Positions 15,990 through 25,369 of a DNA stretch of 64,000 nt are shown here, piece by piece (within the stretch, counting starts at the first letter, position 1; every line of letters starts with the position of its first letter). The stretch is from Cellulophaga tyrosinoxydans (GTDB taxonomy: Bacteria; Bacteroidota; Bacteroidia; Flavobacteriales; Flavobacteriaceae), in the NCBI RefSeq assembly GCF_900176415.1, contig NZ_FWXO01000002.1, positions 248,001-312,000 on the forward strand. Direction: 5' to 3'. The position numbers and the translations under genes are program-made. A model generated the notes under the pieces. It was not told the origin of the DNA. It did no database searches and saw only the letters and a program-made list of their open reading frames with translations.

Positions 15990-18893
15990 ATGAGTCATCA
16001 ATCTGAAGCCATACTAGAAAACAACCTCATACAACAATTGGTTGGTTTGGGTTATACCCTTGTAAAAATTCCAGATGGCAATGCCTTGGTTGCCAATTTA
16101 AAAAACCAGTTAGAAGCCTTTAACAAAGCTACCTACACTACCAAAGAGTTTGATGCCATTCTCAACCATTTAGCCAAAGGCAGCGTGTTTGAAAAAGCCA
16201 AAACTTTGCGCGATAGGTTTAGTTTTACCCGTGAAGATGGCGAAGTGTGTTACGTACGCTTTTTCGATTCTGAAAACAGCAGCAACAACCTGTATCAAGT
16301 CACCAACCAAATTACGCTGGAAGGCTCATACAAAAACAGATATGATGTTACCTTATTAATAAATGGTTTGCCTTTAGTGCAACTAGAATTAAAACGTAGA
16401 GGCACCGAAATTAAAGAAGCTTTTAATCAAATAAATAGGTATCAATTACATTCGTTCTGGAGCTCTCATAGCTTGTTTCAGTACGTGCAATTATTTGTAA
16501 TTAGCAATGGCGGCAATACCAAATATTTGGCAAATAATGAATTGCAATCGGTTTTACAAACCTTTTTCTGGGCAGATAAAAATAACAAACGCATTACGGA
16601 ACTACCCGAATTTGCCAATACTTTTTTAAACCCTAATCATTTAGGTAAAATGATAGGGCATTATGTGGTTATTAATGAAACCTATAAAAACATGATGATT
16701 TTGCGACCGTACCAATATTACGCCACGGAGGCCATTATCCATCAAGTTAAAAACAGTACCGAAAACGGTTATATTTGGCACACCACAGGTTCTGGTAAAA
16801 CCTTAACATCGTTTAAAGCCAGCCAAATTTTAATGAATTTGCCAGAGGTGTACAAAGTGGTTTTTGTGGTAGATCGTAAAGATTTGGATTACCAAACCAT
16901 GGCGGAGTTTAATGCTTTTAAAGAGGGCAGCGTAGATACTACCGAGAACACCTCAAGTTTGGTGCATCAATTTAAAGGCACTTTTAAAGATAAAAAAGGA
17001 GTTCGTAAACAATCAGATTTAATTATTACCACCATTCAAAAACTAAACAATGCTATTTCTGGGCATAACAGAACCAAATTAGCCCATTTACAAAACGAAC
17101 GTTTTGTTTTTATTTTTGATGAATGTCATCGCAGTCAATTTGGCGATACCCACAAAACCATTACGGAATTTTTTACCAATAGTCAGTTATTTGGTTTTAC
17201 CGGAACGCCAATTTTTGCCGATAATGCCACTAAAAACGAGCTGGGGAAACGTACCACCAAAGATTTGTTTGGCAATTGCCTACACAAATATGTAATTACC
17301 GATGCTATCCGCGATGAAAATGTGTTGCGTTTTGGCATAGAATATATAGGCCGCTATAAAAACACTAGCAAAACATTTGTAGATATTGATGTAGAAGATA
17401 TTGACAAAAAAGAGGTGCTAGATTCAACCAAACGCTTAACCAAAATTGTGGATTACATTATAGCGCATCACGACCAAAAAACCTTCAACAGAACCTATTC
17501 TGCCCTATTTGCCGTAAGTAGTATTGACACTTTAATAACGTATTACGATATTTTTCAGCAGAAAAAAGAAGCAGGCGAACATGATTTACGTATTGCCACC
17601 ATTTTTACCTTCGGCAGCAATGAAGATAGTGAGGATGCACAAGATTACCTACCAGGTGATGAAACACTTTCTATGGCTGCTGAACCTAAAGAGGCGTATA
17701 AACGTACCCATTCCAGAGATAAATTAGAAAAATATATAGGCGATTATAATGCCATGTATTCCAAATCATATTCTACCAAAGACCCTAAATTATTTGAAGG
17801 GTATTTTAAAAACATAAGTCAACGTTTAAAAGAGCGCGAAAAAAAGTTTTTTAATGATGAAAAAGACCGTTTAGATATTGTAATTGTGGTAAATATGATG
17901 CTTACCGGTTTTGATGCAAAAAAGGTAAATACACTTTATGTGGATAAAAACTTAAAGCAGCATGGCTTAATACAAGCTTTCTCTAGAACCAACAGAATTT
18001 TAGGAGACCAAAAATCGCAAGGAAATATTTTATGTTTTAGAAATCTAAAAAAAGCTACCGATGATGCCATTACGCTATTCTCCAATAAAGAGGCTATAGA
18101 GGTAGTTACCATGCCAGATTACGAAGTAATTGCCGAAAAGTTTGATGAAGCCTTAAAAAAACTGCGAGAAATAACACCAACCTACCAAAGCGTTAACGAT
18201 CTACAATCAGAACCAGACGAAGCGGCATTTGTACAAGCGTTCAGAAGACTTTTAAGAGCTATGAATGTGTTGCAATCGTATACCGATTTTGATTGGGAAG
18301 ATCTACCCATAAGTGCACAAGAATTTGCAGATTACCAAGGCAAATACCGCGATTTATACGATAAAGTTAGGCGAGCTACTGCCAAACAAAAAACATCAAT
18401 ATTAGCAGATATAGATTTTGAATTAGAATTAATACACAGTGATACCATTAATGTAGCCTATATAATTCAACTTTTAGCGAAACTTAAAAACGCGACAACT
18501 TCAGAAGCAAAAATTCAGAAAAAAGCAATCATAGACCTTTTAGGTGGCGATGCCATGATGCGCAGCAAACGAGAACTTATTGAAAAGTTTATTGAAGAAA
18601 ACTTGCCTAAAATTACCGATGTAGAATCCATTCAAGACGAATTTGAAACCTATTGGCAAGAGCAAAAAGTATTAGCTTTAGGCAAATTATGCGAAGAAGA
18701 AAACTTAGATAAAGCACAATTTAAAGCCTTAATAGACACCTATATCTACAGCGGGCAAGAACCTATAAAAGATGATGTTTTTAAATGCCTAGACAACAGG
18801 CCCAGCATATTAAAAGCACGTGAAATTGGGGAACGTATTTTAGCTAAAATGAAAGAATATGTTCAAATTTTTATTGAAGGGATGACGGGGTAA
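15990..18893 (+). CDS. hsdR: type I restriction-modification system, restriction/translocase subunit
   Basis: 967 aa, full length. The N-terminal PD-(D/E)XK nuclease has D119 and E133-L-K135 (in LVQLELKRRG). The SF2 translocase has Walker A TTGSGKT ending at T271, DECHR at 377-381, a TGTP motif around 402-405 and late motifs including FSRTNR. The C-terminal helical region contacts HsdM. All motifs look intact, so the system should be active. A 59-nt gap separates it from hsdS. Confidence 0.97.
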   Translation: MSHQSEAILENNLIQQLVGLGYTLVKIPDGNALVANLKNQLEAFNKATYTTKEFDAILNHLAKGSVFEKAKTLRDRFSFTREDGEVCYVRFFDSENSSNNLYQVTNQITLEGSYKNRYDVTLLINGLPLVQLELKRRGTEIKEAFNQINRYQLHSFWSSHSLFQYVQLFVISNGGNTKYLANNELQSVLQTFFWADKNNKRITELPEFANTFLNPNHLGKMIGHYVVINETYKNMMILRPYQYYATEAIIHQVKNSTENGYIWHTTGSGKTLTSFKASQILMNLPEVYKVVFVVDRKDLDYQTMAEFNAFKEGSVDTTENTSSLVHQFKGTFKDKKGVRKQSDLIITTIQKLNNAISGHNRTKLAHLQNERFVFIFDECHRSQFGDTHKTITEFFTNSQLFGFTGTPIFADNATKNELGKRTTKDLFGNCLHKYVITDAIRDENVLRFGIEYIGRYKNTSKTFVDIDVEDIDKKEVLDSTKRLTKIVDYIIAHHDQKTFNRTYSALFAVSSIDTLITYYDIFQQKKEAGEHDLRIATIFTFGSNEDSEDAQDYLPGDETLSMAAEPKEAYKRTHSRDKLEKYIGDYNAMYSKSYSTKDPKLFEGYFKNISQRLKEREKKFFNDEKDRLDIVIVVNMMLTGFDAKKVNTLYVDKNLKQHGLIQAFSRTNRILGDQKSQGNILCFRNLKKATDDAITLFSNKEAIEVVTMPDYEVIAEKFDEALKKLREITPTYQSVNDLQSEPDEAAFVQAFRRLLRAMNVLQSYTDFDWEDLPISAQEFADYQGKYRDLYDKVRRATAKQKTSILADIDFELELIHSDTINVAYIIQLLAKLKNATTSEAKIQKKAIIDLLGGDAMMRSKRELIEKFIEENLPKITDVESIQDEFETYWQEQKVLALGKLCEEENLDKAQFKALIDTYIYSGQEPIKDDVFKCLDNRPSILKAREIGERILAKMKEYVQIFIEGMTG

Positions 18894-19028
18894 ATATTTC
18901 ATAATTAGACAATTAAGCATTTAAAGTAATTTCTCCTACAAAAAAAGTAAAATTTACAACACCAAATTCAGAAAAGATTCGTTAAAAATATTTCAGAGGA
19001 ACAAAATATTATAAACAATCAACCAACT

Positions 19029-19964
19029 ATGAGTACTTTTTTAACTGGAAAAGAATTAGAAGATAAACTAACAGACATAATCTGGAACGCTAAAAAATAT
19101 ATCATAATCATCTCCCCGTTCATTAAATTAGATAAGTATGTTAAAGACGTTCTAGAAAAAGTTAAAAGTTCACACGAAATACACTTGTTTATCTTATTTG
19201 GTAAAAATGAAGAATATAAATATAAAAGCTTTAATGAGGAAGATTTTGAATTTATTAGCGATTTTAAGAATGTAGCTATTCTTTATAACAAAGATTTGCA
19301 TGCTAAACATTATTGTAATGAAAAAGAAGGTTTAATTACTTCTCTAAACCTATATGGGTATTCAATGGTTAATAATATTGAGTATGGTGTTTACTTCTCT
19401 AAAAGCCTTAATCCATTAGATAATTTATTTGAAGAAACTGAAAAATATACAGATCAATTACTATTTGAAAAGAGTGAAGTTGTATTTTTAAAAAAACCTC
19501 AGTACAAGAAAAAAATGTTTGGTTTTCAAAAAGAGTATCAACAATCTCAGATTTTATATGATATTTCTGAAGCTTTTTTTAATGGTGAAAAATATAAAAC
19601 CAAATACTACTATGATTTTGATTTAGAAGTTGAAACATTAATTGAGAAAAAATACAGTGAAAAACCATCACGAGAGATAGAAGATGATCTAGCTGATTAT
19701 AAATCCAAAAACACTAAAACAATATATACAGATTCAACACCTAATACTTTTGGCTATTGTATAAGAACAGGAGACCAAATTCCATTTAATCCAGTAAGAC
19801 CATTTACTTATCATTCGTTTTTGACATGGAATCAATTTGGTGATGAAAACTATCAAGAAAATTTTTGTCATTATTCGGGAGAACCCTCAAACGGTAATAC
19901 CTGTTATGCGCGTCCAATTTTAAGTAAAAATTGGAGAAAAGCTAAACAAGATTTTGGTTTTTAA
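19029..19964 (+). CDS. phospholipase D-like domain protein (putative nuclease)
   Basis: 311 aa. A single PLD half-motif is visible: H91-A-K93, then S105/N107 in ITSLNLYG, and E118 in NNIEYG. This arrangement matches PLD-family nucleases that work as dimers. The C-terminal part (residues 240-311) has the layout of a zinc-ribbon tail (YCIRTGDQIPF, FCHYSGEP, CYARPI), but several positions that are cysteine in related proteins are T, S or other residues. It stands 135 nt downstream of hsdR in the same direction, like a defence accessory gene. Confidence 0.75.
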   Translation: MSTFLTGKELEDKLTDIIWNAKKYIIIISPFIKLDKYVKDVLEKVKSSHEIHLFILFGKNEEYKYKSFNEEDFEFISDFKNVAILYNKDLHAKHYCNEKEGLITSLNLYGYSMVNNIEYGVYFSKSLNPLDNLFEETEKYTDQLLFEKSEVVFLKKPQYKKKMFGFQKEYQQSQILYDISEAFFNGEKYKTKYYYDFDLEVETLIEKKYSEKPSREIEDDLADYKSKNTKTIYTDSTPNTFGYCIRTGDQIPFNPVRPFTYHSFLTWNQFGDENYQENFCHYSGEPSNGNTCYARPILSKNWRKAKQDFGF

Positions 19965-20018
19965 AAAAGACAAGCCTCTTTTAGTCCATTTAATTAAAAT
20001 AATCCATTATCTAATAAG

Positions 20019-20036
20019 CTTGCGGAAAACCGCAAG
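20019..20036 (+). repeat. 14-nt hairpin repeat, copy 3 (extended stem)
   Basis: CTTGCGG-AAAA-CCGCAAG, a perfect 7-bp stem containing the shared 14-nt core at 20021-20034. It lies 54 nt after the PLD-like gene, at the right border of the restriction block. Confidence 0.7.
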
Positions 20037-20160
20037 GCAGACTTCTTATTTACAACTAATTTAGTTTTTAACTAACATTTACCATTAACTGGTATTACAT
20101 CTAATACCTAAAAAAGGCTCTACTAGAGTATAACATAAATGTCTAATTAAAAATTAAAAA

Positions 20161-20457
20161 ATGATTAAAAATTCAATGAGAATGATTGCGATTGTATTCG
20201 GATCTTCAATGTTATTAACTTCTTGTTACTCTTACACAAGTGTTGTAGGTAATGGTGCGCAAGGAAACAACCAAACAACAAAATGGAACCACTACGTAAT
20301 TTACGGATTAGCTCCTGTGGGTGTTTCAGATTCTAAACAAATGGCAGGTGGCAGTGAAAACTACACAGTGCATACAAGACAATCATTTGTAAATGGATTA
20401 GTTTCTGCAATAACTTTTGGAATTTATACACCAACAGTAACTACAGTAACAAAATAA
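20161..20457 (+). CDS. Bor-like lipoprotein
   Basis: 98 aa. The signal peptide ends in the lipobox LTSC with C22. The mature part (WNHYVIYGLAPVG, then FVNGLVSAITFGIYTPT) matches the Bor family (phage lambda Bor and relatives, small outer-membrane lipoproteins). In chromosomes such proteins are mostly of unknown role. Monocistronic with a hairpin terminator just after it. Confidence 0.8.
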   Translation: MIKNSMRMIAIVFGSSMLLTSCYSYTSVVGNGAQGNNQTTKWNHYVIYGLAPVGVSDSKQMAGGSENYTVHTRQSFVNGLVSAITFGIYTPTVTTVTK

Positions 20458-20465
20458 TTAAATTT

Positions 20466-20497
20466 AGAGAAGCTTGGTTTTTATCCAAGCTTCTCTT
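20466..20497 (+). terminator. hairpin terminator after the Bor-like gene
   Basis: AGAGAAGCTTGG at 20466-20477 pairs perfectly with CCAAGCTTCTCT at 20485-20496 around a 7-nt loop. The T tract after it is short, so termination may be partial. Confidence 0.65.
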
Positions 20498-20517
20498 AAC
20501 TAATTGAAAAATTACCT

Positions 20518-20709
20518 ATGAAAAAATACCTATTTTACGGCTCCATTTTAATTTCTGTTTTTCTTCTGATTAATATTTTAAGCATTCTTATTTCTGATTT
20601 TTCGAGATTAACCACATATGGTTTTGGTTATCTAACAGGGAAAATTATTATGCTTCTAATTTTTCTTACGCTAAGTTTTATAGTAAGAAAACATAAAACA
20701 GTGGCTTAA
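20518..20709 (+). CDS. small membrane protein
   Basis: 63 aa with two hydrophobic helices (about residues 5-25 and 38-57). Not recognised. It starts with ATG right after the preceding hairpin. Small size and lack of known relatives limit confidence. Confidence 0.45.
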   Translation: MKKYLFYGSILISVFLLINILSILISDFSRLTTYGFGYLTGKIIMLLIFLTLSFIVRKHKTVA

Positions 20710-20800
20710 TTATAGCATTCTCCGTCTAAAAAGTAAACTTATTTAAGGTGTTTTTTTTATGTGTGTTTAAAAAACAAAAGCAATTTTATAGTTAAAGATC

Positions 20801-21199
20801 ATGACATGGATTTTAGGGATTATACTTATAGGTATTATCATTGGTATTGCTAACAAATATCCTAAAACTTGTGCCGTTTTAGCTTTCCTTTTACTTATCG
20901 CCTATTGTAGAGAGCAAAAATTAGCTAGTCCCGAAACACATATACCTAATGTAGCGGTAGAATTTGACAACCAATCTAAAAACACTACCGATCACAGTAA
21001 TAGATTTAGAAATAATACTCCTACTTCATCAGAGTTAGAATTATCAACACCGAAACCACTTTATATTCCTCAATCAAACAATGTTGAAACCATAAAGAAA
21101 AGGGTTGGCGCTGTTTGCAGAGATGGCAGCACTTCAAAAGCAACAGGCAGAGGTGCATGTTCCCATCATGGCGGAGTTGCCTATTGGCTTTATGAATAA
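20801..21199 (+). CDS. DUF3761 domain protein
   Basis: 132 aa. Two short hydrophobic segments at the N-terminus (residues 2-17 and 24-36) are followed by a low-complexity Asn/Thr/Ser linker. A C-terminal DUF3761-type motif has C-R-D-G-S, then GRGACSHHGGVAYW. The C and H residues of this motif could bind metal; no function is known. Confidence 0.75.
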   Translation: MTWILGIILIGIIIGIANKYPKTCAVLAFLLLIAYCREQKLASPETHIPNVAVEFDNQSKNTTDHSNRFRNNTPTSSELELSTPKPLYIPQSNNVETIKKRVGAVCRDGSTSKATGRGACSHHGGVAYWLYE

Positions 21200-21248
21200 A
21201 ATTTAGACAAATTGAGTTTGTATTCCTAACTCTAAAGACCTTCAATAT

Positions 21249-21977
21249 TTATTTATCTTCTTGCCCCAAAACGTATTTTTTGAATATATAATCCGTTACA
21301 ATTTTTAAATCTTCATTATTTTCGGGATGATAGCCATGATAGGTGAAAAATTCAACGGTACCTTTTGTTTTGGCATACCAAAGTTCTTTTTGATTTTCTC
21401 TTCTTGAAATTAACGAATCTAAGTGATCAATTTTTCTAAATTCCTTGAATATTAATTCTTCATAAGGCCTCTCTAAAGCCGTACCTGTGCATACAGTTTT
21501 TTCATAATGATCCTCTTTCCAAATCATACAATTCTCCTCTTCCTCAACAAATCCAAAATACGTTAAACCACTAAGCACTATTGCCGAAGAAAATAAAATT
21601 AAACTGTTTTTATTTTTTGACACTACCCCTACTACTATTTTTCCTCTTGAAGAAACCTCTTCATTTTCATTTTCTTCTTCTCCTTTTGTGCTTAAAGGCT
21701 CCAACTCTGTTTGATTGCCAAGAACAAAACTCGCGTAATTCTCATAGCCTAAATACTTACATAAAGGTTCAATTAATTGTGCTTTGAGTGATTCATTATT
21801 CGCATTATTGTTTTCTACATAATTGGTAAAATAATCTCGTAACCTTCGCTCACTAATAGAATATTTATAATCCTCTAATAACACATCAGAAATATGTTGA
21901 GCTTTTTGACTTTTAACTGAAGATCCAATTTCGTTTTCAGCTTTTTCAAAAGCAAGTTTGATTAATAATTGAGACAT
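21249..21977 (-). CDS. hypothetical protein with N-terminal helical domain and one membrane segment
   Basis: 242 aa. The first 85 residues are helical, with SISERRLRDYFTNYVENN and a second half LIEPLCKYLGYENYASFVLG that resembles the DNA-binding-like N-terminal part of some Flavobacteriaceae membrane proteins. A Glu-rich linker (EEENENEE) precedes one transmembrane helix at about 123-141, followed by a roughly 100-residue domain with two Cys (EENCMIW, KTVCTG). It could be a membrane-bound regulator, but that is inference. Confidence 0.6.
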   Translation of the reverse strand: MSQLLIKLAFEKAENEIGSSVKSQKAQHISDVLLEDYKYSISERRLRDYFTNYVENNNANNESLKAQLIEPLCKYLGYENYASFVLGNQTELEPLSTKGEEENENEEVSSRGKIVVGVVSKNKNSLILFSSAIVLSGLTYFGFVEEEENCMIWKEDHYEKTVCTGTALERPYEELIFKEFRKIDHLDSLISRRENQKELWYAKTKGTVEFFTYHGYHPENNEDLKIVTDYIFKKYVLGQEDK

Positions 21978-22321
21978 TTTTTGTCAGGTTGGTTGTTCAA
22001 TAAAATTACCACAATTCTGGAAATTTTATGGAAAAAAGTTGCTGGAAATTCTTTTCCAAGGTTCTTCCATTCACTCTTATACAAACCCCATTTCTTTGCT
22101 ATGCAATTGGTTACGTACTCATGATGCCATACCTATTGTAATTAGGAAAACAACTGCAGCCAACCAATAGTTTATTGGGAAGTAGCTAAGGGTTACTGCA
22201 AGCGTTTTCCACTTCCCAACCCAATAGAGGAGTACTACAATACACTCAAAAATGTGTTGTCTCAAAAATTTCGGAATAGTCCGAACAGCAACACCTATGT
22301 CAAATTTTAAACCAAAAAAAG
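21978..22321. other. intergenic region with a long inverted repeat
   Basis: About 340 nt between divergent genes. TTGGGAAGT at 22175-22183 pairs with ACTTCCCAA at 22211-22219 across a 27-nt loop, and CCAATAG/CTATTGGG-like elements repeat around it. It could be a structured leader of the small lipoprotein gene that follows or a terminator. No clear promoter consensus was found. Confidence 0.35.
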
Positions 22322-22495
22322 ATGAAAAAATTAGTTTTAGTGTTAGTTCTTATAGCAGGAAATATATCATTAATTTCTTGTACAAGTGATGTGTCTTCAA
22401 ACAACGATAATTTGTATGAAACGATTTCTGAAACCGAAGGTGATGATGGGGATATTGAAAAAGATCCAGATGCAGAACCTGGGGATGAAAATTAA
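22322..22495 (+). CDS. 57-aa acidic lipoprotein
   Basis: The frame starts MKKLVLVLVLIAGNISLISC, a lipoprotein signal with C20 in the lipobox ISLISC. The 37-residue mature part is strongly acidic (ETEGDDGDIEKDPDAEPGDEN). It ends 46 nt before the ATG of the histidine kinase in the same direction. Signal peptide plus biased mature part suggest a real small gene. Function unknown. Confidence 0.55.
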   Translation: MKKLVLVLVLIAGNISLISCTSDVSSNNDNLYETISETEGDDGDIEKDPDAEPGDEN

Positions 22496-22541
22496 ATAAA
22501 AAGCCAACTTAATTTGTAAACACTTTTTGTATTTTGGGAGG

Positions 22542-24416
22542 ATGAAATTAAACCAAATTTTATCCTCCTTTTTCTTTATCTGTGCTATAGGTGGCTATAG
22601 CCTTTTAGCTGCTGAAAAGGCGACCATAAATAACTTAAATCTTGGGTATGCCCTTGTAATGGAGCCTACAGATTCGCTGGCTATGATTAAAAAACAAATT
22701 GGGGCTTTCGCTAAAAAAAAGGAATACAACAAAGCCATTCTTTACTCCAAAAAGCTACTGGACCAAGCCCAAAAACTAGCTGACAGTAGCACTATAGCAA
22801 ACGCCTATTGGCGGCAAGGGTTTTATTTTAAAAAAATAAACCAGCTAGATTCTGCCTTTTATTATTTTAACCAAGCATATATCTTAAACTTAAGTATTAA
22901 CGATAGTATTGCCATTGGCGATCGCTTGCTAGACATGTCTAATATTCAAAAAAGTTTAGGGGATTTTAATGGCGGAATGATCACCGCTATTGATGGATTA
23001 ACCTATGTAGAACCAACTAATGAAGTGGAAGTCATTATTGGTTTGCACCAAACCATTTCTGTTTCTCAAAAAGAATTAGGCAATTATAATGAAGCGCTTC
23101 GCTGGAATGAAAAAATATTTACGCTTCTTAAGAAAAAACCGACTTCAAAAATAGCAGAGAGTAGTAGCTATATTATTATGACTACGCGTGCTAACATTTT
23201 GGCAAGTCAAAAAAAATACCAAGAAAGTATTCTTATTCTAGATAGTATTGCGAATAAAACCCTTGGTAAGAATGATTTGGAGTATGCAAGAGCCATTTGT
23301 AATAAAGGTCATTTTATGTGGCTGGAAAATGCATCAAACGCAGAAAGTGAAGCCTTATTATTAGCATCTTTAGCCATACGAGAAAAGCAGAATTCTGCTA
23401 CTGGGTTAATTTCTAGTACCATTCATTTGGCAGAATTCTATTTTAACAAAGACAAGAAAAAAGCTTTAAGCTATGCCGAGCAGGCATTTGAAAATGCATT
23501 AAAAATTAAAAACGATGTAGCTCTTTTAGAGGCATTAGATTTAATTCTGCCCTTAAAGCATGCTTTAGGTGTTGACGCTACTACAGACGCTATTCTGTAT
23601 TCAAAAACTCAAAATAACCTAGAGAAAACCAAACAAGCCATTAGAGCTATTTATGCGGCCACCAAATATGACAATGAACAGCTAGAGAAAGAAAATTTAA
23701 AGCTTGGTGCAGAAATTGCCATTCGCGAGAAGCAGACCATTCTTGCTTTTTCTTCCGCTGCGTTTGCCCTCTGCTTAATTGGCTTTATTGTGTATTATAA
23801 AAACCAACAAAAGAAACGTGAGAGATTAGAACAAGGGTATAAAACAGAATTGCGTTTAGCTAAAAAAATTCATGACGAATTGGGTAATGATATTCACTAT
23901 TTAATGGCTAAAATTGAGCAAGAAGATGAAAGTAATGCCTCTGTAAAAAATACTACGCTATTACAGAATTTAGATCATATTTATAGACGCATTAGAGATA
24001 TATCAAAAGAGTTTACCCCTATAAATACGGGTGATTCTTATGGTGATGATTTTGCTGCGCTTATAAAATCTTATGGATCCAATACCACTAAAATTATCAC
24101 CAAAGAACTGCCATTAGATTTTTGGAATGCCGTTCCCAAACAAACAAAAATAGAATTGTTTAGAGTAGTACAAGAATTGCTAACCAATATGAAAAAGCAT
24201 AGTCAGGCATCATTCGTAGCCATAACTTGTGCCAAACAAAAGAATGTATACACTGTAAAATATGTTGATAATGGTGTTGGTTTTAACCCAAATGAACATT
24301 CTTCTGGATTAGGTTTAAAAAATGCGGAAAACCGCATGCAGGCTATTCGAGGAAATATTATTTTCGAACCGAAACCTAGTGAAGGAGTTTCGGCAACGAT
24401 TACATTTTCCATCTAA
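22542..24416 (+). CDS. TPR-containing membrane histidine kinase (NarL/LytS-like class)
   Basis: About 624 aa from the ATG at 22542 (a TTG 15 nt upstream is less likely); GGGAGG sits immediately before it. A signal peptide is followed by TPR-type repeats to about residue 375 (extracytoplasmic), a helical stretch, a transmembrane helix around 400-420, and a HisKA_3-like H box KIHDELGND with H444. The ATPase domain has ELLTNMKKHS (N box), DNGVGF and GLGLKN. This is the common Flavobacteriaceae TPR-kinase architecture. It pairs with the response regulator that follows. Confidence 0.9.
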   Translation: MKLNQILSSFFFICAIGGYSLLAAEKATINNLNLGYALVMEPTDSLAMIKKQIGAFAKKKEYNKAILYSKKLLDQAQKLADSSTIANAYWRQGFYFKKINQLDSAFYYFNQAYILNLSINDSIAIGDRLLDMSNIQKSLGDFNGGMITAIDGLTYVEPTNEVEVIIGLHQTISVSQKELGNYNEALRWNEKIFTLLKKKPTSKIAESSSYIIMTTRANILASQKKYQESILILDSIANKTLGKNDLEYARAICNKGHFMWLENASNAESEALLLASLAIREKQNSATGLISSTIHLAEFYFNKDKKKALSYAEQAFENALKIKNDVALLEALDLILPLKHALGVDATTDAILYSKTQNNLEKTKQAIRAIYAATKYDNEQLEKENLKLGAEIAIREKQTILAFSSAAFALCLIGFIVYYKNQQKKRERLEQGYKTELRLAKKIHDELGNDIHYLMAKIEQEDESNASVKNTTLLQNLDHIYRRIRDISKEFTPINTGDSYGDDFAALIKSYGSNTTKIITKELPLDFWNAVPKQTKIELFRVVQELLTNMKKHSQASFVAITCAKQKNVYTVKYVDNGVGFNPNEHSSGLGLKNAENRMQAIRGNIIFEPKPSEGVSATITFSI

Positions 24417-24425
24417 TATGTGACC

Positions 24426-25094
24426 ATGATAGTACATAAAATTTTTGTCTCAGAAGATATTGATAGTAATAATTTAGGAGTAACTACTACCCTACTCCAA
24501 TTAGGATATACCGATATTGGACATGCGCAATATTGCGATGAAGCTTTTCTTAAATTAAAAAAAGCCATTCAAGATCATGAACCTTATGACCTTTTGATAA
24601 CAGACTTATCCTTTGAAAACCCTAGAGATAAAAAAACATTGCAAAACGGGCAGGAACTCATTAAGGCCATAAAAGAACTATCGCCTGAACTAAAAGTGAT
24701 TGTATTTTCCGTTGAAGACGATTATAATGCCATAAAAAGTTTGTTTGATGACCAACAAATTAACGCCTATATCTGTAAGGGATTACATGGCTTAAAGGAA
24801 CTTCAAAAAGGAATAGATGCTGTAAATAATAACCAAAACTATACCTGTCCGGTGGCTACAGCTGTTTTGCAACAAAAAAATAGTTTTGAAATAGATGCCT
24901 ATGAAGAGCAAATACTGGTGTACTTAGCTAAAGGGTATAAGCAAAATGATATAAGCCAACTTTTAAAAGAACAAGGCATTTCGCCGAACAGCATACGTTC
25001 TATTGAAGCTACGATTAGTAAACTAAAAGACCATTTTAATGCATCGAACACCACGCATTTAATCTATATGGTGTCTAGTTTAGGGCTTATTTAA
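24426..25094 (+). CDS. LuxR-type response regulator
   Basis: 222 aa from the ATG at 24426 (a GTG at 24420 is an alternative). Receiver domain: acidic pair in SEDID near the N-terminus, phospho-acceptor D60 in LLITDLSF, conserved S/T near VFSVED and the K in YICKG. C-terminal helix-turn-helix of LuxR type (residues about 155-215: ILVYLAKGYKQNDISQLL). It begins 10 nt after the kinase gene, forming a two-component pair. Target genes are unknown; the acidic lipoprotein upstream is one candidate. Confidence 0.88.
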   Translation: MIVHKIFVSEDIDSNNLGVTTTLLQLGYTDIGHAQYCDEAFLKLKKAIQDHEPYDLLITDLSFENPRDKKTLQNGQELIKAIKELSPELKVIVFSVEDDYNAIKSLFDDQQINAYICKGLHGLKELQKGIDAVNNNQNYTCPVATAVLQQKNSFEIDAYEEQILVYLAKGYKQNDISQLLKEQGISPNSIRSIEATISKLKDHFNASNTTHLIYMVSSLGLI

Positions 25095-25210
25095 CGCTTT
25101 AAAAACTTAATTGATACGTAAAAATTAGTTCTTTTCTAGTTTATAAATCAATGAATGAGGCTACTAGTATTAGATATACGCATCAAGATTTTTTTGCATA
25201 GAATGTCGTT

Positions 25211-25369
25211 TTAATAATCGTCTCCATAAATATCTTTAACCACTTTTATCACGCGTCCTTCATCATAGGTTTCTAAATCGTATCGAATTTTAATTTTAGT
25301 GCCTAAAGGTGCATAATAGTAAATTATCCAGGCATCGGCTTCTTTAACATCTTCTTTATCTTCACTAAA
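25211..25369 (-). pseudogene. C-terminal remnant of an unknown gene
   Basis: Read on the minus strand, a clean 52-codon stretch ends in TAA (ADAWIIYYYAPLGTKIKI ... GDDY) but is cut off by an in-frame TGA at 25370-25372, with no start codon inside. The composition looks coding. It is probably the tail of a degraded gene. Around it, 25095-25210 and 25373-25598 show nothing else recognisable. Confidence 0.35.

Noticed and set aside
22028-22144. 38-codon hydrophobic frame starting MEKSCWKFF
   Set aside because: No signal of selection or ribosome site; it lies in an intergenic region and could be chance.
24323-24336. Fourth copy of the 14-nt hairpin sequence, inside the histidine kinase
   Set aside because: It encodes NAENRM of the conserved GLGLKNAENRM region, so coding constraint explains it.
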